Source: Sarcophilus harrisii
Taxonomy: Eukaryota > Chordata > Mammalia > Dasyuromorphia > Dasyuridae
Assembly (NCBI RefSeq): GCF_902635505.1
Contig: NC_045429.1
Location: 426,215,669 to 426,279,668, forward strand
Direction of reading: 5' to 3'
Length of the DNA: 64,000 bases
The stretch's first letter is position 1. Each line of letters begins with the position of its first letter. The translations under genes and the position numbers were made by a program. Below are positions 22,899 to 34,566 of this stretch, piece after piece. The notes below the pieces were generated by a model that saw only the letters and a list, made by a program, of their open reading frames with translations, did no database searches and had not been told where the DNA came from.

Positions 22899-23328
22899 AT
22901 TGCTGGGCTGGTATGGCCACGCCCACAGTGCCCGTGTGACAAGGAGTGTGACTCACTTCCTCTGCACAGGCTACTGAAGTGTCAGGGAGGTGGAGGTGCC
23001 TGTGGCTACCACAGGGCCTTTAGCTCCTAGGCCTTCGGGGACAGGCAGACTGCCAGGATAGTTAGAGAGTTAGAATACTGTAGAGCTTTTTTTCAGGTCA
23101 GGCAAACGCAAGCCAATATAAAAGGCACAATGGGAAAGAGAAACAATGGTTGGTAGGGATTTCAGAACAGACTGAAATAGTTTGGAGGGAAGAATCAATG
23201 AGGCCCCCTGAGACAGAGGTTACTGAGTAGAAGTGGCCCAAAGCCTGAAAGGTCACTGATGAAAGGAGCAAGGACGGGAAAGAAGCAAGCCTAGTGTCCT
23301 GGCAGCAAGAGATTAGACCTAATCATCT

Positions 23329-23330
<2 letters not shown>

Positions 23331-23361
<31 letters not shown>
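23331..23361. repeat. Poly(T) run of about 30 bases
   Basis: An uninterrupted T run in the spacer of the inverted repeat. It could be the 3' tail of a minus-strand retroposon, but no recognisable body adjoins it. Confidence 0.8.
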
Positions 23362-23736
23362 CCTCATGCCTAAGGTGAGCTGTCCTGTTCTCCTATTCAA
23401 ACTGGTAAGTTAGGAGACTCATGAAACAGGAAGGGAAGAAAGTAAGAATTCTTATCCCACTGTAATCTTGGAACTCCCACCAGCTTAATGGAAGAAAGGG
23501 ACTATGTTTAAAAAGGGAGAAGCACAAGCTTCTTCAGTAACCATTTCTACTATTCCCTGGAATCCAGGGCGATAGTTCAAGGGAAAAGGTGAAGTGACGG
23601 GAACCATAGTGGGGAAATTTATGGTAGGAATGTGGGAGGAAGAGAATCTTTTGACTAGATTTCTCTTCTTCCATGTAAAAAGCATGAGATCTTTCCACTT
23701 GCTTGATTCCTCCTACCCCCAGAATCACCATGTGTT

Positions 23737-24132
23737 TATTTTTTATATTATTATATACTTACATAAGTATATTTTTATATTTTATATACTTGTATAAGTA
23801 TAGTATTTTATATACGTATATTATTTTTATATTTGCATATACTTATATATGTATATTATTTTTATTTTTTATATATTTATATATTATTTTAATATTTTAT
23901 ATACTTATGTAAGTATATTTTTATATTTTATATACATATACAAGTGTATTATTTTTATATTTTATATAAATACATAAGTAGATTATTTTTATAAACTTAT
24001 ATATTTTTATATACTTAGACAAGTATATATGTTTATATAATTATATATTTATTTTATATATATTTATATATTTTATATTTTATATACTTATGTATATAAG
24101 TATTTTTAAATTTTTTTATATTTTATATATAC

Positions 24133-24175
<43 letters not shown>

Positions 24176-24181
24176 TTATAT
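23737..24181. repeat. AT-rich microsatellite in the inverted repeat spacer
   Basis: About 445 bases of TATTTTTATATTTTATATACTTATA-type sequence with an approximate period of 30-40, ending in a long (AT)n run at about 24,128-24,170. It is A/T only over long stretches and can form hairpins. Confidence 0.9.
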
Positions 24182-24619
24182 GCCCAGGTGAGGGCATGAA
24201 TGAGAGCAGCAGTGAGGTAAGAATTGCCAGGACACTCGTTGGGGTAAGACCATAGGAATAAGGACAAAGCTAATAACATCGCCCTCATGCCAGATGAAAG
24301 CTTCGTTTCTTCTCCTCCGGGACAGTCGCCTGCTTCCCTCCTTGACAGGCAGCAAGGGGTTATAATCATTATCTTTATTTTTCAGGCCTTAGCTGAACTC
24401 TCCTTCTGAGCAGTTCTGCCTCAGAGCACACACACGCCCTACCCCTCAGAAAAGTTTTTGGTATCTTCCTTTCCTTGAACTGTGGCTAAAAGGATCAGGG
24501 TAGGGACTGAATAGAGATCTGGAATTAACAGCTACTACGGGGAAAAACGAATGACTAGTGCCAGACTGCATGGTCAACCCCTCCATGGGTTGGAAGGAAG
24601 GATGAGGGGCAAGAGAAAA
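24182..24619 (-). repeat. Right arm of the large inverted repeat
   Basis: Reverse-complement copy of 22,460-22,898. It is bounded on both sides by TA-rich microsatellite (to 24,180 on the left and from 24,620 on the right), so the inverted copy appears to have landed inside, or seeded, an AT-rich tract. The arms are 1,283 bases apart. Open frames of about 50 shared residues on opposite strands come from this copying. Confidence 0.93.
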
Positions 24620-24621
24620 TT

Positions 24622-24661
<40 letters not shown>

Positions 24662-24735
24662 TATATATATATAATACTCACATAAGTATTTTTTTGTTAT
24701 TTACTTATTTATTTATTAAATATTAAATATATCAT
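24620..24735. repeat. TA-rich microsatellite after the right arm
   Basis: (AT)n tracts interrupted by GT and AC steps, then TTATTTATTTATTAAATATTAAATA. It adjoins the right arm directly. Confidence 0.85.
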
Positions 24736-26570
24736 TTACTTATTTATAACTAAGTATATACACATTGTCTCTCCCAATCTAATTTAACTTCCTTGAAGGC
24801 AGGAATAGTTTCCTTTTTACTTTTTTATCCCTACCATGTAGTAAAAAAATTGTGATTACGTAAAATCAAATAAAAAAAAACGATTAAGTAAAAAAAACTT
24901 GATGACTGATTGAATGAAAGCTAACAGCTCTCTACATTATGCTGATGAATGAGAGAACTCAAGTAGTAAATCCAATCTTTTTATAGTGAACTAGTTTGAA
25001 TTGTAGAACAAGATAGCTCCTCCCAGAGCGGCTACCAGGACATTTATCCTGTTTCTTCCTACCTTTGCTCCTCTCCCGGTCGATGTCCCTTCAGGCTGTG
25101 GGCCAGGAATCTCTGCCCCTGGAGTCTCTCATTGATTTTTTTTTCCCTTAGAGTCTTGGAAAGCTAGGGTAGAGGGACTGCAGACCAAAAACGGCCACCA
25201 GGGGGCAAGACCCCTTTCCCTGGACTTGCTGAAGACCAAGGTTCTTGACATGGGTGCCCTCTTGTGGGCTCTTGGAGGTTGTAGCTGAGGGACTTGAGGG
25301 AGCAGGACTTCAGCTGGACTATTCCCCCAGAGGAGCAATTAGGCACCTATCCCAGGCATGTGGGCGTTATCTGTATTTTTTAATTTAATTTAATGTTTTG
25401 GCATTGGAAAAAAAGCGGTCAAAGGTACCTCCCACCACTGAAATCTCTTCCCAGTGGCCTGGCACAAACTGATACATCTAAGTTTTAGACATAACCTAAT
25501 CATTGTGGGGGTCTACGTGAGGTGAGGGAGGAGACAGAAGAACTCTTTGCTGGCTGCAGAGAGAGAGGGGGGGTCCCAAGGAGGACAGAGAGCCTAATTG
25601 GCCTGGGAAGTGGGGAAAGGGCTGTCCTCGGTCCTCGGAGGATACGTTGTGAGATTTGTGGAGCTCTCCAGGGCCCCCGGCTACCCTCGGCACTGTTCAT
25701 TTGCTGTTCACCTGCTGTTCTATATGCCAGTGGGACCCAAAGGAAGCAGGGCCCAGCTGCTGGGATTGCATCACCCACGGCTAGGACAGCTGGGAGCCAA
25801 TAAAACAAAGGGACAGCGGACAGCAGGGGGCAAAGAGCTGAATCTCTGGGCTCTGAGATCTTAGTCTCCCATGATCCTCACCCCCTCCCTGTGGCCTCTT
25901 GGGAATCACATTTCTGAGCTCATAGAGAATCTGATGCCTTTTCTTATAGGTCACCTTCCCCAGCCCCCACTATAGCATGCCCACCTAAAATTCCTCTTTC
26001 TGCCAAGACTTCTGGAGAGATGAGGGGGGTTTTGTCTATACAACCCCGGATTGTAAAATCTCTGCCCTGCTGCTGTGAACACAGCAGCCAGTTGTTACCC
26101 ACATCCAGGGAGTAGTCTAAGGAGGTTTGGGCCGGGACCCCTTCCGGGGGCCTGTCCCTGGGGTGTCCCTCCTGGCATGTGCCCCAACAAGTTCTCCCCA
26201 AGTCTATCAAACCTGGGATCAGCCCGAGAGCCTGTCTGACTTGCCCACTCTACCCTCCCTTCAGGGAGCCGGGAGCCAGACCTGCATTCTGGTGCCCCTA
26301 CCACCTGGCCCCCTTAGGGAAAATAGCACACAAAGCCCCTGTGTCTGGCGCTGAGCTCTCCCAGGGAGGCTGTGGGACAGATGAATGAGGCTAGGCTGGA
26401 ACCAGGAGAAAGGCCAGGCAGGAGTGTGGGGGTGCTGTGCCCAGGTACTAGCAGATCCTCTCCCACAGATGGGAGGGGCCGAGGGCGGGAGACACCAGCT
26501 GGTCTGGTCTGGAAGGGAGGTCACCTGATTCAGAACCCAGCTTGGTCCTGCACACACCCCCTCCACTATC
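24736..26570. other. Intergenic DNA upstream of ANXA9
   Basis: Mostly unique sequence, and GC-richer from 25,480. No coding exon is supported here. The last part may hold the ANXA9 promoter. Confidence 0.4.
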
Positions 26571-26626
26571 ACCGAGAAGCTGGTCCCACACTTCGCACTG
26601 GCTAAGCCCTGTACCCTCTGTCCCAG
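26540..26626 (+). other. ANXA9: Possible ANXA9 non-coding exon 1
   Basis: A good donor, CCCAG|GTAAGC, at 26,626/26,627 lies 833 bases before the acceptor of the ATG exon, in a moderately GC-rich unique stretch. Human ANXA9 also has untranslated 5' sequence. The exon start is not visible. Confidence 0.35.
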
Positions 26627-27473
26627 GTAAGCTCTCTGATCTAGTGCCCCCCCCCATGATGGGGGCTCTCTGCACTCTTGGGATGGGCTGGGCAGGGCTA
26701 CCTCTCACAGACACACAGGTCAACATGCCCTCATCTACCTGGGCATGGATGTGCCCATGGGTGAGAGAATCCCAGCCTAGAGCCTAAGGGGAGATGAATA
26801 GTGGTTGCGGGCCAAGCAAAGTGATAGATGGGATACAGGGGAAAAGCAGGGGTGGAGAGGAGAGGGTTCAGAAGCTGGGGCTTTGAGCGTAAAGGATGAA
26901 AAGGGGAATCCTCACCTCTCCCCACACACTCATTTCCCACCTTGCCCCGAGATTCCATCCCATTGGGAGCTCAGAAGAAACCAAGGGTCTAGTCTGTGAT
27001 GGAGACATAATGCCAGTCGGAATGGTAGAAGGAGGGATGGAAAAGGAAGGCAGTGGCCATTTCTGTGGAGGTGAAGGGTAAAGACTTGTTTAAAATCTAC
27101 TTTAGACCACAGGTCTGACATTAAAGGGGATCATCGCCTGGGGTTTGGGTGAGTCCTGACTACACCTGGTGGCAGTCCTAGCTGTAGCTGTACTCCTTCA
27201 TTGCTATAGCCCCCAAAGGGACATAGGAACAGAGGGTCCTTTTTTCTTCTGCTTCTCTGGCTTCCAGTTTCAATCCTCATTCCCAAACCTGCCTAGCAGG
27301 TTGATGATGTTTTTTCTACACCAGAGAGAAGAAAAACTTTGGGTGGGAAGAGAAGGTGCAGGAAATGGGAAGGGGACTCTAAGCGCCGGAGGTCTAGGTG
27401 ACACAAAGGACCAAGAGCAAGAAGGGAGCTCAGCTCAGCTCCTGCTTTTCTCCCCAAAGCTGTCAACAACATC

Positions 27474-30400
27474 ATGTCTGTGAGCAATGGAAGGATGGAG
27501 TCATCCCTGGTCCATGAGATCCTCAGCCACCTGGGCTTGGCCAACAAGGTAGGACCATGAGGATATTCTAGAAAATGGGCTGGGGTGACCCAAGAGGCAG
27601 GTATGTAAAGAAAGAGCTTTTATCCACTTAGTAGATTAGACTGAGAGTCAAATCAAGGCACTAAAATGAAGCATGTGATCTTTTTCTTGGACTCAACCAA
27701 ATATCGACTCCCCTATGTTTCTCTAGACTGCAGCTTGGGGTACCTTGGGGACTCTGAGGCCATTTTTGAGCTTCAACGTGGACAAGGATGTACAACGGCT
27801 GCTAGAAGCCATTGCAGGCCAAGGTGACTTTTCCCCTCTCATGGTCCTTCTCTCTGTCTTGCCTCCATGGATCAGGGTTCTCCTTTCTCTCCTCTTAAGA
27901 ATTCCTTATTATACAGAGTAAGCAGGAAACTGAAAATAAATTGGGGCATGCTTATATATTGTTTAACATATTTTTTGCATGATCATTTAAAAACAAGTTA
28001 CAGAAATCACCCCAGTCTAGTACCTCCTTAGCACCTGTTCTTCTCAAAGTGATTCTAGCCCCAATATATGGCCTTGGTTTTTACTACATTATATTGAATA
28101 ATTCAAATTCAAAAACTCTCTGGTTGAGTTCTGCCCTCTGCCTGGTTCAGGTGTGGATCAGGGCACCATCGTGAATGTGCTGACCAACCGGAATGGTGAA
28201 CAAAGGCAACTTATTGTTCGAGCCTTCCAGGAGCGCACCCAGCAGGTAAGAAGACCAAGAGGGAGTAGCCCCTTGGGAGACATTGGGACGAGCTGTTGAC
28301 TTAGATAAAATGCACCCCTTTGTCCAAATGATATTGTCCCCAAGCTCATCATCTGGGTCCAGAGTGACCCAACATGAATGTGGTATTGACCTCCACAAAA
28401 CTAGCTCCTTTGCCAGTACATTCTAGTCAGCATTCTCACTCTTGCCCACCCTGCTCTAGAACTTATTTACTGTATATTTATCCTAGGACTTACTGAAATC
28501 CCTGCAAGCAGCTCTTTCTGGGAGCTTGGAGAAGGTTGTGGTAGCACTGCTGAAGCCTGCAGCCCAATATGATGCCCATGAGCTAAGGGCAGCAATGAAG
28601 GTATTAGGAGAGGAAGTGGACTCCAGATGTCTTGGCTAACCTGGGAGCTGGCTCCCCAATCTCTCAATCATTCCTTGGCCCCAGGGCTGGAGGGGAGGAG
28701 ACCTTCTGACATCATCACCCTATGACCTCAAAGTCTGATCTTTACTTCAATCTCATTCCTAAAGTCATTGGTCCATGCTCTCCCCCCAGGGCAGAAATGG
28801 CCACAAGCTTCCTTCTGCCCTCACTTCCACCCTTCTGACTGGCATTATGTCTGTCTCAGACTGGACCCTTGGTTTCTTCTAGGATATAAGTTCCGCTGAG
28901 GATGTAGGAGTGGAAATCCTTTCTACGCGTTCCCCACCCCAGCTACAGGAGTGTCTGACTGTCTACAAACGTGGTAAAGGGACTGAATGGCCAAGCACTT
29001 AGGAGGGAATCAATGGGGACATCCCACTGAGGGGAAAGAAACTCTCAGTCATCTCCCATCTTTCAGCTCCACCACAGTCCCTTTAGGGGAAGAGTCCTGG
29101 AGCCTAAATGATGATATTTTGCTTCCTGATGAACTCCTTAGGAGCCCTTCTCTCTGCTAGTGTCTTGGTTTCCCCTTGGAAGAAAGCCAAATGTAGTTAT
29201 TCGACAAAGGAGAAGACAATTATTAGCCCTTTTAGCCTAAGGCTTGAGATTAATAATAGAGTAAGTCTCTGATAATCACAAGGATATCCATTCCTCCCTC
29301 TTCCCTATCTCTCCTCAAACCCAGCTTTCCCTACAAAACATACAAACACACTGTTATCAATCTCTGTCTCAAGCTGAATGGAGCCTGGCCCCAGCCCTGA
29401 AACTGGTGACTCTGGTCTTTCATTCCTCCCTCAGCATATCTCTTGGGTGCCAGATTCCTATGGCCATGGCCCTACCCAGCCCAGGAGCCAGATGCCTTAG
29501 CCTTGAATCTGATGCCTGCTTCTTCCCTTTACCCTTTATTCCCTTGGTTTCTCTCTACATAATAATAGCTAGTGTTTCTGTAGCACCTTAAGGTCTGTCA
29601 AACACTTTACAATTATCTCATTTGATCTTTGTAACAGCCCTGAGAGGTAGATGCTATTATCATGATCTCCATTTTTAAAATGAGGAAACTGAGGCAGAAA
29701 GAAGTTGAGTGACCCACTCGGAATCACACAGCTAGTTTCTGAGTCAATTTACCTTAGATCTTCTAATTCTAAAAGCCAGTTCTCAATTTTCCCCCTTCTC
29801 CATCCTTTTTCCTTATGTTCTTTTCCACAGAGCATCAGAATTTAGGTATCCTCTCTTCTAGCTCAGATCTAGAATCATTTTTCCCTCTCTTCTAAGAAAG
29901 AAACCCAGACTTAAGCATATTGCCTCCAAAGCTGGACTCCGTCCTTCCTCCCTTCTTCTATTCTTTCTTTCTTCCTTCCCTTTCTTTCTACCTTTCTTCC
30001 TTCCGTCCATCCTTCCTTAATACTTTCTTCTCTCACATTCTCCTTTCTTCTTCTCTTTCTTTTTTTTTTTTTCACCCCTTAGTTATTATAGTACTGCTAT
30101 GGGGCTTTGAAATTGTTTAATAACAACACAAAAATCAAACAATTTCTCTCCCAACATTTGGCTGTGTTCAGAAGTATTTCCAGGGATGGGCACCTTAAAT
30201 TCCAGGAGCCTGTGACTACCAGGATCATTTGGTTCTGGATCCTGGAGCTTACTGGATGCCATAGATCAGGTGCTAAGACTGGCTCTGGTAGTTCAGATGA
30301 GAAAGATTAGGAGACCATAGCAAACTTTGGTTTCCCCACTCACTCTGATATTTATTCTGGACCCTGCCCTAGATTTTCAGGTGGACATTGAAGATGATAT

Positions 30401-33400
30401 GAGATCAGAGACAAGCGGCCTCCTGAGGGATCTGCTGCTAACATTGGCTAAGGTAAGGAAATCAGAACTTGTGTTCAATGTAAGGGATCTAGGGGAATGA
30501 AAGACGAGAGAATTCCTGTGGAAATAAAAGCAGGGAAAGGTTTCAGGGAGTGCTGGGGCTTAATTTCTGTTGGTCACACAGGATAGTGGAAAAAAGGTTG
30601 CATTTGTGGGGTCAGGAGACATAGATTTAGAATCCTAGCTGTTTTCTATTTGCCAGCTGGGTGATTTCTCTGGACCTCTGTTTCCTCATGTGTGAAATGG
30701 GGATAATCACATTCCTTCTTCTCCAAGGGAGTAGTAGCTTTGAGGGAAAATGCTTTTGCAATAAATGTGAGGTGCTGTTTTAATTCTTATTAAAGCCATT
30801 GACTTAAAAACAAGAAAAAGAAACAAAGAGCTTCCCTCTCAAAATATATCCCCTAAAATCAACACTAATTTCCAGGGTACTCGGGAGAGCTATTCTGGGA
30901 TAAAGGATTATAACCTGACAAAACAGGATGCACAGGTGAGTTTGACCACCTAAAGGCAGCCCCAGCTATCCCTCTGCCCCACATGGAAAAATAATTGGGA
31001 GGGGAGAATAGGTGCCCATTCCCCAGCTTCAGGCCTTCCTGGGACATGTCTGGGAGACAAAGAAGGGTCCCACTAACACCTCTGTGTGTGTCTGACTATA
31101 TGGTTCACTGCCTCACAAGAACTGAGATCACTGACTGCTGGATTCCCATGTCAGAGGCTGGTGGGGGTTAGGAAGATGATCAGGACCATCCTGGAATGGG
31201 GCCTGGCTTCAGCCCCAGAATTTGAGGGAGTCCCACCCCTGAGGAGGGTGGGAAGCCCCTGGCCCAGGGCCTGCTCCCTTTTGATAAGGCACCAGCTTCC
31301 TTTGGCCCACAGCCACATACCTCTGGGAGAGGGGAGAGGTATGGTTCTCTTCTGCACATACCATGGCTTTCTTGGCAGCTCCAGGTGGCTGACCCCTGCT
31401 GCCCTGCCATCACCATGGTGATGGGCCTCCCTTCTCCCAAGCCCTTTGCCCTTAGGGGGGTGGGGCAGGAATAGCAGCAAACAGTCCCAGAGCTGTCATG
31501 CCTACTATTGGAATAGGAGTAGGCAACCTGGTGGGCTGTCCAGGGGTGACACAAACCCAGATTTCTAACCAGTGATCATTTCAGAGGAAAGGTTCCTACA
31601 TACCCTGAAACCCCCAAGGGGCAGGAAAGCACAAGTGTCTAAAATACCCAGAGTGAGCCCATCACTCTCTCCCCAAGCCAGACCTACTCCTGCCTCCCTT
31701 CTCTCTCCTCATTCTTGTTCCTCCACCCCAAGCCCAGGACAAGCCTATTAGCAAGAGCATGGTCAAAACAGGATGGAGAGCTAGGGGAGGGGCCATAACC
31801 TGTGCTAAGGATTTGGAAAAGGTTGGAGAGGAAGGGCTCTTGGGCCAGAGCCTGGGTCTGGAGGTGGAGGACATGGGAGGCAGGGAAGGGAAGTGGGTGA
31901 ATTTTGGGGAAGTGAGAGAGCCCTGATGTGTAGGACAACGATACCTCATTCCTTGGGGTGATTAAGGCAGCCACGGGCCCAAGGGATGGAACATGAGACT
32001 TAGGGACTTGACCCAGGATCTTCCATGGGGAGTAGAGGATTCTGCCACAATTTTTTAGGTCCTTTGCTCTTTTTGTCTCATTTCTTCCAACCAGACATTA
32101 CATGAGGCTGGAGAAACAGGCACAGGGGCAACTTGGATCACGATTTTGACCCAACGAAATACTGAACACCTCAACCAAGGTAAGATGGAATGGCAATACT
32201 CAGCTGGCTAGAGTCCCCTCTACTATGTTCAGTACCTCCCGACTTTTCTCTTTCTTCCTCCGTTCCCAATAGTATTTGATGAATACCAGAGACATAATGG
32301 TCAGGAGATAGAGGAGGGCATCCGGACCTGTTTTCATGGAAATGCCCAAACTGCTCTTCTCACCCTAGGTGAGGACCTGCTCAGAGCCCCTGGGCTCTGT
32401 TGGGATGGGAAGCTGGGGTCCTCCTAGTTGCCTTCCTCATTTTCTCCTTTGCTTTACAGCCTCCGTGATCAGGAATACTCCATTGTACTTTGCTGAAAAA
32501 CTCTACCAGGCTCTCCAGGTAAGGGGGAAGACATACCCTGGAAAGAGGGAGGAGACCTAAGGTTGCAACTAATGTGACACTGGTATATTATTAACATATT
32601 ATCCTCTTGATCATCTGCAAATTACTGCTTGTCTTTAATATGCAAAGATGATGAACCATAAATAGAGCTTATGCTTGGGATTCTTTTTTCAGTAGGAGTG
32701 ATGGATGGTTCCATATTTACAGCCTCTACTAAAATCTTCCTCTGGTGCTTCATTGTACTGTAGAGGTAAACCTGGGTTCTCCAGGCCTATCCCACTGGAG
32801 CTCAAACACTGGCATGGTCTACCTAGATATAAAGGCTTTGGATAAGGACACAGGGGAACTATGTTGTTCACATTCAGGTGGGTGGTCTTTTTTTTCCCTT
32901 GGAAAAATTCATTTTGACTTAGAAGAGAATTATGAAATACAAATAAACATTCTAAACAGATTTTTTTTTTTTTCACAAAACCTTTCAGACTTGCAGCAAA
33001 ATCTGTATAGACTTCAAATACTCAAGCATAATATACTCTCCTCTTCTCAAAGGAAGTAGCAGGAAATGTCCCTCCCTCATAGTAACCACAAAGTCTTATT
33101 GATGATTTGAGGTTTGTTGTTGTTTTTTTTTACCAGTTATGAGAAAGACAAAGTCTCAAAGTCTAAGTATCAAAGTATCAAAGTTTGTTTGTTTTTTTTT
33201 TTAATGTTAGGCAAAGGGTTGGTTTTTGGGGAGTTGGTTTTTTTGCCTTTTAATGCCTTTATTTTAAAAAATTATTTAGTATTTTATTTTTTCTCAATTA
33301 CATGTAAAAATAATTTTTAACATTTGTTTTTAAAACTTTGAATTCCAAATTCTTTCTTTCTTCCTCCCTACCTCCTTTCAATGAGAAGGAAAGCAATTTA

Positions 33401-34526
33401 ATATAGATTATACATATGTAGTCACGTAAAACATTTCCATATTAGTTTGTTGTAAAAGAAAACAGAGACCAAAAAAAAAAGGGGGATCTCAAGAAAAACA
33501 AAGTAAAAAAAAAAAAAAAAACAAACACTTCAAAGTGTATGCAGACACCATCATTTCTTTGTCTGGGAAAGGATAGCATTTTTTTCAGAGTTGTCTTGGA
33601 TCATTGTATTGCTGTGAATAGCTGATTCACAGCTGATCATCTTATCATATTGCTGTTACTTTGGAGACAGCACATTTCACTTTGCATCAGCTCTTAAGTC
33701 TTTCCAGGTTTTAGAGCATCCTGCTTATTATTTCTTTATCTCCCCACCACAATTTATTTTATTTAAAGAAGCAGAATAACAACAACAACAATAATAAAAA
33801 CCACAGAAAAGGAATACAAAACAAAACAAAAGAGAACATTGTCATATCCCCAGAAGAACATCAGGGAGGATTCAAAATATATAACAATACCAGTTCAAGA
33901 AAATATACATATATATTTTCTTGAACTGGTATTGCAGCTAGGGGGTGCAGTGGATAGAGCACCAGCTCTGAAGTCAGGAGGACCTGAGTTCATATCTGTC
34001 CTTAGACATTTAACACTTCCTAGCTGTGTGAACCTGGGCAAGTAAGTCACTTAGCCCCAATTACTCCAGTAAAACAAAACAAAACAAAACACACACACAC
34101 ACACACATATATATAAATATATTATATATAATATATATATATATTATTCATGAGTGTCCATCTTTTCTTTACTTCCTTGTAAATTGTTCTTTGGTTCTCT
34201 GCTGCATCTTTTTTTACTTTATTCTTTTTTTCCCCTTTCATCCCCACCCTGCACCCCAAGCTGTTAAGGATATTTATATATATATATATATATATGTAGA
34301 TATATACATACCTACACACATTCACACACACCCCCCACATACACATAGGTTTTTCCTATCCCTGCTGACCTTTTGCTTTAATTCTGCTCTTAACTTGCTT
34401 TGCTATTACCTCCCCCCACCCATGGTTCCCTCCTTTGTCTTCTTCCTTCACCCTTTGCTTTCCCATTTGCCTATCCCTCTTCCCCTTATTTCTTTATAGA
34501 TTTTGGAGGATGCTATATCCTTCATA

Positions 34527-34566
<40 letters not shown>

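Noticed and set aside
22710-23030. Similar small proteins encoded at 22,710 (+) and 24,106 (-)
   Set aside because: The likeness comes from the inverted DNA repeat. The frame has no start context, domain or splice support.
30936-32094. Three frames of about 100 codons in an ANXA9 intron
   Set aside because: They overlap on opposite strands, lack recognisable domains and are not needed for the in-phase ANXA9 model.
33935-34100. tRNA gene (tRNA-like head of SINEs)
   Set aside because: The WSINE/MIR heads have box-like strings, but the cloverleaf is not complete and the bodies are SINEs.
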